Source: Sulfuritortus calidifontis (GTDB lineage: Bacteria; Pseudomonadota; Gammaproteobacteria; Burkholderiales; Thiobacillaceae). From it: a DNA stretch of 64,000 nt. The notes beneath the pieces are model-generated. The model saw nothing but the letters and a program-made list of their open reading frames with translations. It ran no database searches and was not told the origin of the DNA. The number at the start of each line of letters is the position of its first letter. Positions within the stretch are counted from its first letter, which is position 1. Shown here one piece after another: positions 18,407 through 27,344 of this stretch. The stretch lies in assembly GCF_003967275.1 (NCBI RefSeq), contig NZ_AP018721.1, positions 2,232,001-2,296,000 of the forward strand, read 5' to 3'. Position numbers and translations under genes: made by a program.

Positions 18407-19132
18407 TTACCCCAAGATATGAGAAAACTTGCTGGCCGCCAGAGCTTCTGCCAGCATGAAATCATAAGGGGTATCGATATCCATTGCGCGCTCCACTGGA
18501 ACACAAACCGCACGCAAACGTCCGGCGAACAGACAATCGGCACGGTTTATAAAAGCAGGACGAACTGCATAGGCAACTGTTGTCATCTCATACACGCGGG
18601 GAGCATCCTGACGTCGACTAATGCTGGTTTTAGGCCTGATCACCAAGTTTGCATAACCATCTTTGTCGAGTGACACCATATTGAAGTAGGGGCTACGCTC
18701 CGCTTCTCGAACCGTGATCACCGCATCCGCTTCTCGATCGCTCGCAAGCAAGTCCAAGCAGGCGTTCACATCTTCCAAACTACGGAATGGCGAAGTGGCC
18801 GGCAGGCTCAAAAAGATATCGAAGCTTCCCCGCTCACGCTGATACCAGTCGACCGCATGTCGCCATGCCAGCCACTCCGGCGCCGTGTCGCTCGAAAGCT
18901 CCGCAGGACGCATAAACGGCACTTCTGCACCGTAGATGCGCGCAACCTCAGCAATCGCCGCATCATCGGTTGAAACGACCACGGTTTCGACTCGGGCGCA
19001 TTGGCGCGCGATAGCGATCGAATGTGCAATCAAAGGCTTGCCAGCCAACGGCTTGATATTCTTGCCAGGCAGCCCCTTAGATCCCCCTCGCGCAAATATG
19101 AAACATACCGCCTTTTGCTTAATACTTGCCAT
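18407..19132 (-). CDS. neuA: Acylneuraminate cytidylyltransferase family (NeuA/LegF), module A
   Basis: A 241-residue nucleotidyltransferase. FARGGSKGLPGKNIKPLAGKP (residues 13-33) is the family signature that binds CTP phosphates; further features are STDD, LPATSPFRSLEDV and MDIDTPYDF near the end. It activates a nonulosonic acid as its CMP derivative before transfer to the glycan. Some close relatives act on six-carbon sugars instead (guanylyltransferases), so the substrate is inferred from the adjacent neuB and neuC. Overlaps the upstream Gfo/Idh gene by 14 bp. Confidence 0.9.
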   Translation of the reverse strand: MASIKQKAVCFIFARGGSKGLPGKNIKPLAGKPLIAHSIAIARQCARVETVVVSTDDAAIAEVARIYGAEVPFMRPAELSSDTAPEWLAWRHAVDWYQRERGSFDIFLSLPATSPFRSLEDVNACLDLLASDREADAVITVREAERSPYFNMVSLDKDGYANLVIRPKTSISRRQDAPRVYEMTTVAYAVRPAFINRADCLFAGRLRAVCVPVERAMDIDTPYDFMLAEALAASKFSHILG

Positions 19133-20138
19133 ATCCCTTTACCATCACAGAGCAGTTGCCCGACATCGATGCCTTCGCAGCATCAACGATGGCCAGTACG
19201 TCATAAGCCGCATCTGCGCCAATGGCAGGTGCGCAGCCTGTGCTCACACAATCGAGGAAATGGCGAAGCTCGTCGACATACAGGGTATTGCGGTCTGGGC
19301 ATAAATCCGTTTCTATCCTCTGCCAGGTGCCGCTTGCCGCATCAAATAGGTCTAGCCGGTCGGCAATTCCATCCCACACCAGCGTGCCTTCAGTGCCGAT
19401 AAATTTGCAGCTGCGAGTCGTTGATCGCTGCAACAGGTCAAGATGGATGTGGGCAAGACACCGAGATTGATCATATTCAAGGCACAAACTGACCATATCC
19501 TCGACATCAATTTCCAGATCACTATAGTGCCCCCCAACCGCACTCACTCGCGTAGGCAAGCCAAAAATCCAGTATAGATAGTCAATCTCATGGCTTAATT
19601 CCAGCAGCGCACCGCCACCCATCGCACGTTGTGCAGAAACCGTCCTTTGGTAAGGCACCGTAGGCCGCCAAGTCGGCAAATACTGTCCCACTTCGGCCCT
19701 CACACCCAGAACGCGGCCGATCGCGCCAGTTTTAATAAGACGCCGCGCCTCGCCTAAGGAAGGAAGAAATCGTAGGTTATAGGCGACCATCAATACCAGT
19801 TGCCGAGCCTTGGCCGTTTCGATCAATTCGTCTAGCCCAGTGCAGCTGTCAGAAAATGGCTTTTCAATCAGCATCGGAATCCCGGCTTTGGCCAGCGATG
19901 ACGCAACAGTTAAATGAGTGCTTGCCGGGCTAGCAACAATGGCTGCGGTAGGCGAAAACCTCAGCGCATCATCGATCTTAAAGAACTGGATATCGGCGCC
20001 CTCGGGAAGGTCGGTTTCGCGCGCACTAGAGTGCAAGCGCAACACACCGATTTCGGCCTCAGGACGAAGTATCCGTAGGTTTTTCAGGTGCCTACGGCCA
20101 ATGCTGCCCAAGCTGACTATAAGATATCTATCTACCAT
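19119..20138 (-). CDS. Gfo/Idh/MocA-family oxidoreductase
   Basis: A 339-residue NAD(P)-dependent sugar oxidoreductase: N-terminal Rossmann domain with VSLGSIGRRHLKNLR, EKPFSDSC (the EKP motif containing the catalytic-region Lys), then the alpha/beta substrate domain with GGGALLELSHEIDYLYWIFG, which carries the conserved H-x-x-D. Family members oxidise or reduce hydroxyls of sugars or nucleotide sugars. It is placed between hisH and neuA, so it acts on a precursor or product in module A; the precise substrate cannot be read from sequence. Confidence 0.88.
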   Translation of the reverse strand: MVDRYLIVSLGSIGRRHLKNLRILRPEAEIGVLRLHSSARETDLPEGADIQFFKIDDALRFSPTAAIVASPASTHLTVASSLAKAGIPMLIEKPFSDSCTGLDELIETAKARQLVLMVAYNLRFLPSLGEARRLIKTGAIGRVLGVRAEVGQYLPTWRPTVPYQRTVSAQRAMGGGALLELSHEIDYLYWIFGLPTRVSAVGGHYSDLEIDVEDMVSLCLEYDQSRCLAHIHLDLLQRSTTRSCKFIGTEGTLVWDGIADRLDLFDAASGTWQRIETDLCPDRNTLYVDELRHFLDCVSTGCAPAIGADAAYDVLAIVDAAKASMSGNCSVMVKGYGKY

Positions 20139-20170
20139 CTGAAGCGTATTGATTGGGCTTGTATCTGCGG

Positions 20171-20824
20171 CTACAGATTTAGGAATTGCCTGATGATAGC
20201 CAAACCTGTCTCGCCACTTCGCTCTGGATGAAACTGGGTCGCCATTACATTCTGACGCTGAACCGCGGCACAGATTCGATGCCCTCCATAAAGGCAGTCG
20301 GCAAGACGGTCTCCTTCGTTTTCTGGTTGAGCGGCAAAGGAATGAACGAAATATACCGCTGGTCTCTGGCCTCTAAACGGCGCCAGCAAAGTGCCTGCCC
20401 ACTCTCGGCCGCACTCGGGCTCAATCAGATGATTCCAGCCGATATGCGGCACACGTTGCGCTTTGCCATCCACGGCTTGCCGCGGGATTGCCTGAACCCG
20501 GCCGGGTAAAATGCCCACCCCCTTGTGCTCACCGAATTCCTCGCTGACATCGAATAAAATCTGCATGCCAACACATATACCCAACATGGGACGCTGGCTA
20601 TCCACGTAGCTGCGAATCGCTTCACCGAAGCCCCGGCGATTCACCTCATCCATACAATCCTGAAATGCCCCGACCCCGGGCACCACCAGGCGCTCCGCAG
20701 CCAGCACGTGGGCCGGCTCTTCGATCACATTCACCATGGCGCCGCATTGCTCGAAAGCACGCTTGACGTTGAGTAGGTTTGCCATGCCGTAGTCGACAAG
20801 CGTGATGGACTTGCATTTCATCAT
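20171..20824 (-). CDS. hisH: HisH-like glutamine amidotransferase subunit of sugar amidation system
   Basis: A 217-residue class I glutaminase that supplies ammonia to a HisF-type partner. The catalytic Cys is in LGICVGMQIL and the His/Glu pair in QFHPERSGETGL. No other histidine genes are present; instead the order hisH-hisF-wbpG is that of the P. aeruginosa O-antigen and related loci, where the trio builds acetamidino groups on sugars. ATG at 20824 overlaps the hisF stop (ATGATG), and 20821 would also serve as start. Confidence 0.9.
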   Translation of the reverse strand: MMKCKSITLVDYGMANLLNVKRAFEQCGAMVNVIEEPAHVLAAERLVVPGVGAFQDCMDEVNRRGFGEAIRSYVDSQRPMLGICVGMQILFDVSEEFGEHKGVGILPGRVQAIPRQAVDGKAQRVPHIGWNHLIEPECGREWAGTLLAPFRGQRPAVYFVHSFAAQPENEGDRLADCLYGGHRICAAVQRQNVMATQFHPERSGETGLAIIRQFLNL

Positions 20825-21582
20825 AATACCCTCACCGCCAAGCCCGCTTGCCGCCCTGCCTCGCGTATCTCATGCAAACCAATCCGGTTATAGTGAAGAA
20901 CATCGGCCATCGATACAGCATCAGCATGCCCCTCGGTCGCCGCCTGGATAAAGTGCCCGAGACTGCCCATGCCACCACTGGCGATTACCGGGACCGGGAC
21001 AGCATCACTGACTTGGCGAATTAAGTCTATATCGAAGCCACGGCGGGTGCCTTCCCGATCAACTGAAGTTAGCAGAATCTCACCGGCACCCAATTCGACG
21101 CCACGCAGTGCCCACTCCAACACATCCAACCCCGTTCTTTCACGACCATTGTCAGTGTAGGCCTCCCACTTACCCGCTGCCACTTGCTTGGCCTCGATCG
21201 ACAGCACCATTGCCTGTGAGCCAAACCGCCGCGCGATCTCTGTGATCAATTCCGGTCTCGCTATGGCGGCGGTATTTATCGCCACCTTATCTGCGCCCGA
21301 GCGAAGAATGTGCCGGGCATCATCAACTGAACGTATCCCGCCACCGACGGTGATCGGTATGAACACCTGGTCAGCCGCACGCCGAACGATGTCACTCAGA
21401 TTGTTGCGACCGTACAAACTGGCGACAATATCTATAAATATTAGCTCGTCAGCGCCGGCCTCATAGTATCGGATCGCAAACTTTTGGGGATCTCCCATCA
21501 CACGGAGCCCTTCCAGTTGAATGCCTTTGATGAGGTTTGGCCCCTTTATGTCCAAGCGGGGAATAATGCGCAGGTTGCTCAT
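20821..21582 (-). CDS. hisF: HisF-like cyclase-fold subunit of sugar amidation system
   Basis: A 253-residue (beta-alpha)8 barrel with the HisF signatures RIIPRLDIKGPNLIKGI, ELIFIDIVAS, ITVGGGIRSVDDA, GADKVAINTAA and VPVIASGGMG. In histidine synthesis HisF uses ammonia from HisH. Here, beside a WbpG/PseA-type amidotransferase and inside a glycan locus, it is expected to act as the ammonia-channelling half of a secondary-metabolic amidotransferase. The N-terminal motif reads RLDIK rather than the CLDVK-type common in true HisF, which fits a specialised paralogue. Confidence 0.9.
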   Translation of the reverse strand: MSNLRIIPRLDIKGPNLIKGIQLEGLRVMGDPQKFAIRYYEAGADELIFIDIVASLYGRNNLSDIVRRAADQVFIPITVGGGIRSVDDARHILRSGADKVAINTAAIARPELITEIARRFGSQAMVLSIEAKQVAAGKWEAYTDNGRERTGLDVLEWALRGVELGAGEILLTSVDREGTRRGFDIDLIRQVSDAVPVPVIASGGMGSLGHFIQAATEGHADAVSMADVLHYNRIGLHEIREAGRQAGLAVRVL

Positions 21583-21592
21583 GGATTAGAAA

Positions 21593-22924
21593 CTATTTGG
21601 GTAGATGCTCGGAATGCCATACCGCGTGCCGTAGTTTCCATTGGCCATCCTCCCATTTCCATAAGTGAGGGCTTCTAAAGTTGTCGGCGAGCGCCATAAA
21701 GTACTCGCGCGTCATATATGGCTGCTCGAACATCTTGCTGGCCTGGGGGAATTCCTTCTCCGGAATGCTGAGGTATTGAAATATCTCTTCAGCAAACCGC
21801 TCAGGAAACTCGTGATCGAACCGTTTGACCAACGCCACACCTTCCTCCCGTGTGATGTCGCCAGAACGAATTTCCTGTGCTGCATCGTAGGTAGCTCGTC
21901 CTATACCAAATTTGATTCCTGTGGTGTAGTAATGAAAATCATCAATCCGGTCATCAATACTATTATATTTACTGTAGGTGCCCGGCGTTCGCTCTGGCGA
22001 GGCCTGGAAGCCGCCATGCTCCACGGCATAATAATAGCAACTTTGCGGGTGCCACTTAAGGTAGTAGCCTAAATAATGAACTTCTACTTTCTGCGCCTCG
22101 ATTTGGTAGGGATCGGCTGGCAGATAGGGAATGAGGTCCTGCTGCTCGAGGCCGAAATATTGCTTCAGGTCGTGAACCGAAACTCCACCCAGACTCACCT
22201 TGGATTGATCGGCAGCGGTGAAATATGACCAGTCGCGCTTGGACGACTCGGTATCGCTGATGGGATTGCCATACTCCGCTTCGTTTTCGCCGAAAAATAC
22301 CAATGGAATCTTATGCAACAAGGCCATTTTTGGGGCTAGAAATTTCTGACCAAGCATAAAAGGCTGGAACGGGTGGAATAGATTATCGACGGCCAACCGA
22401 GTGAGCAATCGATGTACTCGACCGTTCGGGGTAAACAGCAGGTTGTCATGGCCAGCATGAATCCACCTCTGAAAGTTTTTCCATCCCCATTCGGTGTAAA
22501 TATGCGGCGCCCACGTGACTGTCAGCGGATGCATTCCGTATTTATTCCGTAGGATATGCGAGGCATAGAAACTGTCCTTACCGCCAGAACCCGGCACGAT
22601 ACAATCGTAACTCCCATCTTTGCTGCGATGCTTGTCGCATAACGCGACTAGCTGACGTTCCCGCTCTTCCCAATCGATTTCAGCGCGCTTTTTCTCCGCA
22701 AAACGACAGGCATCACAGACGCCCTCCTCATCTAAATTGATCGTCTGCTTCTTACTCTCCTTGACGTGTTTGTATTCCACCGCCGAGTTTGGCCGCTGGT
22801 TAGAAATCACGCAACGCACGCAAAAACGCACCTCAGATGGCAACCCATACTTTGCCTCATATGCATGAGCCTCACCCTCATAGCGAGAGTAATCAACAGC
22901 CTTTGGATAAGGGATTTTTTCCAT
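21593..22924 (-). CDS. N-acetyl sugar amidotransferase (WbpG/PseA family)
   Basis: A 443-residue PP-loop ATPase-fold enzyme. An N-terminal CVRCVISNQRPN and a later GVCDAC form a likely zinc site, and VPGSGGKDSFYASHIL is the ATP-pyrophosphatase loop. Relatives convert an N-acetyl group on a sugar to acetamidino using ammonia from HisH/HisF (WbpG on ManNAc3NAcA; PseA or PtmG on CMP-nonulosonates). With neuA/B/C next door, an acetamidino-bearing legionaminate-like sugar is a reasonable inference. Lies 10 bp upstream of hisF, in one transcription unit. Confidence 0.9.
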   Translation of the reverse strand: MEKIPYPKAVDYSRYEGEAHAYEAKYGLPSEVRFCVRCVISNQRPNSAVEYKHVKESKKQTINLDEEGVCDACRFAEKKRAEIDWEERERQLVALCDKHRSKDGSYDCIVPGSGGKDSFYASHILRNKYGMHPLTVTWAPHIYTEWGWKNFQRWIHAGHDNLLFTPNGRVHRLLTRLAVDNLFHPFQPFMLGQKFLAPKMALLHKIPLVFFGENEAEYGNPISDTESSKRDWSYFTAADQSKVSLGGVSVHDLKQYFGLEQQDLIPYLPADPYQIEAQKVEVHYLGYYLKWHPQSCYYYAVEHGGFQASPERTPGTYSKYNSIDDRIDDFHYYTTGIKFGIGRATYDAAQEIRSGDITREEGVALVKRFDHEFPERFAEEIFQYLSIPEKEFPQASKMFEQPYMTREYFMALADNFRSPHLWKWEDGQWKLRHAVWHSEHLPK

Positions 22925-22935
22925 TTCTCACCCTT

Positions 22936-23886
22936 TCAAATTCGACGATCGTGTTTGAAGTTGCAGTCACTCAATTTCATGGCCCGAGATATGCCTTCTG
23001 CCGCTGACAAAGGGGGTATCCAGCCCAGTTCTTGACGTAAAGCTTTACTATTGATCTGCAATCGCCCTAACAGGCCCTCTGCATCACTTGACCGTCCTAG
23101 CAGGGTCGCACCGAAACGGATTAGCGTAATCGGCATCCACCACAAGCGACTAGAGCGTCCAATCGCTTTTGCCATTAACCGAACGAGCTCTGCGGTACTC
23201 ATATCATCATTATCACTGGCCAAATAGGTGCGATTAGAGGCTGCCTGGGAGTCGACAATACGGATCAATAGCGAGACCAAGTTCTCGATGCCGATGTAGC
23301 TTCGCGGGGCAGTAGCCGCCAAGAGCGGCAGCGGCAAACCACTTTGCACCAGCTTGACCAAGCGCCGGAAATTACCCGGTGCATCAGGCCCATAGACTAG
23401 CGGTACTCGCACTATGGTCCAAGCCATCCCGGCGTCTTGAGCAATTTGCCGGATACGCTCCTCTGCAGCCGCCTTAGTCCTGCCATTCTCATCCTCAGGG
23501 CACAGTTCACTATTCTCGTCGAGCATCCCCCCATCTGGTGAACGACCATGGACGGCGATCGAACTCAGGTATATCAGGCGTTTCACGCCGCCAGTTGCTG
23601 CGGCGGTAGCGAGCCGGGCAGTCACTTCTACATTGATGGCTTGGTAGTCTTGCGCCGACGTTTTCTTTTGGTGTGCAACTCCTGCTAAATGCAATACGCA
23701 ATCGATGCCACTTAGGAGATGTCGCCAATCGACCTCGACCAGAGATTCCACTCTCACCGATTCCAGTCCTGGTGCCGCAGTCAATATCTGGCGGCTAATG
23801 GCCCGCACCTGCCAGCCACGTGCTACAAATGCCGCCACGCAGGCACGCCCGATAAACCCGCCGGCGCCGGTTACCAGTATGTGCAT
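22936..23886 (-). CDS. NAD-dependent epimerase/dehydratase-family protein with altered catalytic Tyr
   Basis: A 316-residue extended SDR. The N-terminus MHILVTGAGGFIGRACVAAF binds NAD(P), and HLAGVAHQKK and YLSSIAVHG follow the UDP-sugar epimerase/reductase pattern (WbpV/FnlB-like). The position of the catalytic YxxxK reads ENGRTKAAAEE: the Lys is kept but Asn stands where Tyr is expected. AAT differs from TAT by one base, so it may be a real change or an error in sequence. C-terminal half ends with GWIPPLSAAEGISRAMK, the usual substrate-domain tail. Confidence 0.82.
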   Translation of the reverse strand: MHILVTGAGGFIGRACVAAFVARGWQVRAISRQILTAAPGLESVRVESLVEVDWRHLLSGIDCVLHLAGVAHQKKTSAQDYQAINVEVTARLATAAATGGVKRLIYLSSIAVHGRSPDGGMLDENSELCPEDENGRTKAAAEERIRQIAQDAGMAWTIVRVPLVYGPDAPGNFRRLVKLVQSGLPLPLLAATAPRSYIGIENLVSLLIRIVDSQAASNRTYLASDNDDMSTAELVRLMAKAIGRSSRLWWMPITLIRFGATLLGRSSDAEGLLGRLQINSKALRQELGWIPPLSAAEGISRAMKLSDCNFKHDRRI

Positions 23887-23889
23887 AGA

Positions 23890-24636
23890 TCAAAATTCGC
23901 GATATTTTCGCCAGGCGTTGTATGCATAATTAGCGAAACACCACGCTGCATCAAACATCGATAAACGCTCAACATCGCGATAGATTCGCCAGACCATTTT
24001 CGCGGACTTGCCCTTGTTTCTTGATACCGACTGATCCAAGACTCGGTAGCGCATCAAATCCTGCTGCAAACCGCAAGCGACGTGACCACGTCTCAGCAAT
24101 TCGAGCCAAAGCGCAAAATCATCATAATAGGTTTTGGTCATCCGGAAAGGCCCAGTCTGTTGACGATCAACAATCACCGTTGAGGTTGCAATCACAGTGT
24201 TGCACAGCAACCCTCGGTAGTCGATGCGGTCTGGAATTTCTATCAAATGTCCCACCGTGTTTCCATCATGACTCATGCGCCTAAAGCGGGTGTAACTCAA
24301 GGCTGCACCAGCCTGATGCATGAACTCCAGTTGTCTAGACAGCTTCTCGGGAAGCCAACAGTCATCGCTGTCCAGAAACGCTATGTATCTCCCCTGCGCC
24401 GCCTCGAGGGCTGCTTGCCTGGCCATGGCTGGTCCACTGTTTTTTTGGCGGATTAACTTTACCCGGCTATCTTTCTCACAATACCCTCTGACAACAGCGG
24501 CAGTCTGATCCGGCGAACCGTCATCAACAATGAGCATCTCCCAATCCATGAAACCTTGCGCTTGGACAGAGCGGATTGCCTCACCTACGAAATCGGCCGC
24601 CTTATAAGCAGGCGTAATAATTGAAACCAGAGCCAT
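23890..24636 (-). CDS. Family 2 glycosyltransferase
   Basis: A 248-residue GT-A glycosyltransferase. It starts with ALVSIITPAYKAADFVGEAI, has the nucleotide-binding LIVDDGSPDQT and the metal-binding AFLDSDDCW. It would add one sugar of the repeat unit at the cytoplasmic face of the inner membrane; donor and acceptor are not predictable. There is no transmembrane segment. Ends 3 bp from the upstream epimerase gene, in a tightly packed operon. Confidence 0.93.
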   Translation of the reverse strand: MALVSIITPAYKAADFVGEAIRSVQAQGFMDWEMLIVDDGSPDQTAAVVRGYCEKDSRVKLIRQKNSGPAMARQAALEAAQGRYIAFLDSDDCWLPEKLSRQLEFMHQAGAALSYTRFRRMSHDGNTVGHLIEIPDRIDYRGLLCNTVIATSTVIVDRQQTGPFRMTKTYYDDFALWLELLRRGHVACGLQQDLMRYRVLDQSVSRNKGKSAKMVWRIYRDVERLSMFDAAWCFANYAYNAWRKYREF

Positions 24637-24654
24637 TCAAAAACACATCAACTA

Positions 24655-25974
24655 TTATCCCGATCTTGCTTTCCGAATGCGTGACGATAGCCATTCATGG
24701 ATAGCACAGACAAAAAAGGCAAAAATTGTAAATGGATAACTGATCGTTGCCGGGGCCACAAAAAGCAGGCTTAACACTATGGTCAACCCTGCACCAACAA
24801 CCAAGGTCAGACCAAACAGGGAACTCGCCCCTCCCCGCAAGAGGAGATACACACCAGCAACCCACATGGCCGCAGTAAACACGGCAACAACCAACAAGCC
24901 TGGATAACCAAAATCGTGATAGCTTGCCCCCGGCAATGTCGCGCCGCCCTGAGAATAGATGCGTGTAGTATTACCCTCTGGATTTGACATCAAGCCCAGG
25001 CGGCTTAGATATGCACTCATAAACGCAAGCAATACGGGAGCGCCACGCTGTCTGGTATCAAGAATCATGGCGTAGTTCCATATCCCATGATTCAGGTAGT
25101 GCAAGGTAGGGAGAATACTCGAATGTAGACCGAATGATGGGGCAACACGGCCATCCTCGCGTATCCCTGATATCGTAACGCCTGTATCGGCGAGGTTTGC
25201 CATAACGTACTGTTCCGTTGTTGTGGCGCTACATGCAATTTTGCTCTTGAATATCTGATGATTAAATATGGCAACTACAGCCATAAAAAAGACGACAGAA
25301 AGCATTCCTGTGCGCAGACGTCTTGCATCCAGTTTCGCCTTGCCGAACAGAGCAAGCAGCACCCCAAAACACACCATCGTTAACGCGGTTACCATAATGG
25401 TACGAGAAACGATAACCCCGGCGAAAATGGTTATCACCATAGTCAAGCCGATAAAGCTCAGCCAAGTTTTCCAGTATTGCCGGCCAAGCGTGATTTTGAG
25501 CGCGCAAATCAGCAAACCTGGCATAGTGAAATGCGCCCCCACGTAACCAAGCATGCTGAACATTCGCAACCAAGTCGGATCAGTGCTACGGTCATGCGCC
25601 ATCCAGGCACTACGAAGTTGAGTAAAACAGGATAACGAAATTGACTCAAACAGACTTGCCTTTGCAATAAGGTGAAAAACTAATCCGCTCACAGAAATTG
25701 CCAGAATCCAATGGCAGGGCATTTTCCGGAATGTCTCTGCGTAATCAAAAGCATATGGCTGCTGACGCTTTGAGACAAGTAGGAAGCCTAACCAGATAGA
25801 GCCGATCAGAGTTCCTTGGAATAACAAGATGCCATACCAGGCCGGTGCCTCAGGGTGGGCGCTATGAAATGGCGCCAACCACCAGGCCAGAGCATGCAAG
25901 GCGGTCACCGCCAGCACAAGCAGAATGCCAAGCATAATGAGAGGGAACAGGCGTCTGGTCACCACACCCATCAT
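24655..25974 (-). CDS. Polytopic membrane protein, candidate O-antigen polymerase (Wzy)
   Basis: A 439-residue protein with about ten to eleven hydrophobic segments and one long polar loop (roughly residues 255-355) containing GASYHDFGYPG. One large periplasmic loop between helices, little sequence conservation, and a location in an operon with a Wzx-type flippase are typical for Wzy polymerases, which link repeat units in the periplasm. The assignment rests on topology and context, not on a motif. ATG at 25974; the next in-frame ATG is 25971. Confidence 0.6.
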   Translation of the reverse strand: MMGVVTRRLFPLIMLGILLVLAVTALHALAWWLAPFHSAHPEAPAWYGILLFQGTLIGSIWLGFLLVSKRQQPYAFDYAETFRKMPCHWILAISVSGLVFHLIAKASLFESISLSCFTQLRSAWMAHDRSTDPTWLRMFSMLGYVGAHFTMPGLLICALKITLGRQYWKTWLSFIGLTMVITIFAGVIVSRTIMVTALTMVCFGVLLALFGKAKLDARRLRTGMLSVVFFMAVVAIFNHQIFKSKIACSATTTEQYVMANLADTGVTISGIREDGRVAPSFGLHSSILPTLHYLNHGIWNYAMILDTRQRGAPVLLAFMSAYLSRLGLMSNPEGNTTRIYSQGGATLPGASYHDFGYPGLLVVAVFTAAMWVAGVYLLLRGGASSLFGLTLVVGAGLTIVLSLLFVAPATISYPFTIFAFFVCAIHEWLSSRIRKARSG

Positions 25975-27344
25975 GCGTTATGCACCATCAAGCAATCACT
26001 CAGCGAACGGGCAAAGGCCGTCACGTTTTCATTAGACCTATCGTATAGCTCACCTGGATAACTTGCATTCCAGACTGCCTCGAAAAATGGCAGCGCATCA
26101 TCCAAGCTGAGTTCCGATTGTTGCTCCATGGCTTTGGTCAGAGCCGCCTGCAGGCCAGACAATGCCTCAACTCGGTGCACCAGGGGACATGTTTCATAAA
26201 AGGCATTACCCAGAACTATGACGGGCTTACAGTGGAGTAATGCCTCAGCCCCTGATTTGGAGTTTACAGTGACCACTGCTGTGGAGGCGGCAAGTACATC
26301 GTGGTTATTGATGCTGGGTGACAGCAGGATGAAATTGTCATGACGATCGAGTAAATCGCAAATACGGTGCTGTGACACAGCACCGATCAGCGCCGGGTGC
26401 TCTTTGATTGCAACCCGGTAGCCCAATGGTGCGACACGGCATAGGTAGTCAATCAGGGCATATTGGTCGAGATATTCTGGCGAGCGCACCGTCAACGCAA
26501 AGTCGGCTGGCACATGGAGTGGATAGTAGATAAAGGGCTGACCGCTTGGAATTTCCCGGTAGTGCTGTGAGAGCTTTTTCGAATTAAAAAACATTCGTAC
26601 ATGACGCGCTACGTGCCCACCGATATGCTGGAATTCTTCCTGTTCGCCACGTAGATACTTTGCCACCACCTTATTCAGCAGCCGACGAAAATTTTTCGGA
26701 TCAAGTAATTTTTTGCCAGCGCCTCGGTAGTGGAGTCGGTCCTTGACTGGAATCACGACCGAGCGGCTCTGGACTACACGCTCGAGCGTAATGCGCACCT
26801 CCTCAGAGGGGGGCGCATTTGTCGGCACCACCCGAGGGGCCAAGAACGTGTTTGCTGTAAAAAAGACACGGCCTTGAAAAAATGATGGCTCGATAAACCA
26901 GTTATCCATGCCAAGACGCCTAGCCGCGTAGTACGCCGCAAGGACCGGAGTAAAGCCTCCTAATTCTTGCACCAAGCACCATCGGCCGCCACAATCTATC
27001 AGGCTGCGCAAGATGGTGGTCATAGCGGCCAGATGGCCCTTCATCTTGTTAGCCAAGGCCTCCGTATCGATAATCTCGTAAGCTGCTTTTTCGTGCCCAA
27101 GAAGCAAAGCCGGATTAGCAACTTCAAAGTCCTCAAAACGAGTTTCGTCTCTGGAAGTTGGCTGATATTCGAATGGGTTGAAGGCCTCACAGCCATGAGC
27201 GCGTAACTCTTTGACTGCACCCTCATGGAAGCTCACATGGACAATACCATACCCGGCTTTCTCCATTACCTTGCCCACCATTTCAAAGAAACGACTTTGG
27301 TTTTGAGCAAGGCTTACAAATACGATATTTTTTTTATCAGTCAT
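25971..27344 (-). CDS. Capsule-polysaccharide synthesis protein (KpsS/KpsC-like fold)
   Basis: A 457-residue cytoplasmic protein. IYYPLHVPADF, VAIKEHPALIG, NNHDVLAASTAVVTVNSKSG and GAEALLHCKPVIVLGNAFY are the conserved stretches of the Capsule_synth family (KpsC/KpsS/LipB). KpsC and KpsS are Kdo transferases that prime capsule export; broader members act on other anionic sugars, and a nonulosonate donor is possible here. Overlaps its upstream gene by 4 bp (ATGA), which points to coupled translation. Confidence 0.78.
   Translation of the reverse strand: MTDKKNIVFVSLAQNQSRFFEMVGKVMEKAGYGIVHVSFHEGAVKELRAHGCEAFNPFEYQPTSRDETRFEDFEVANPALLLGHEKAAYEIIDTEALANKMKGHLAAMTTILRSLIDCGGRWCLVQELGGFTPVLAAYYAARRLGMDNWFIEPSFFQGRVFFTANTFLAPRVVPTNAPPSEEVRITLERVVQSRSVVIPVKDRLHYRGAGKKLLDPKNFRRLLNKVVAKYLRGEQEEFQHIGGHVARHVRMFFNSKKLSQHYREIPSGQPFIYYPLHVPADFALTVRSPEYLDQYALIDYLCRVAPLGYRVAIKEHPALIGAVSQHRICDLLDRHDNFILLSPSINNHDVLAASTAVVTVNSKSGAEALLHCKPVIVLGNAFYETCPLVHRVEALSGLQAALTKAMEQQSELSLDDALPFFEAVWNASYPGELYDRSNENVTAFARSLSDCLMVHNA

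Noticed and set aside
20171-21582. hisH/hisF as histidine biosynthesis genes
   Set aside because: No other his genes; adjacent WbpG-type amidotransferase and neu genes show the sugar-amidation role.
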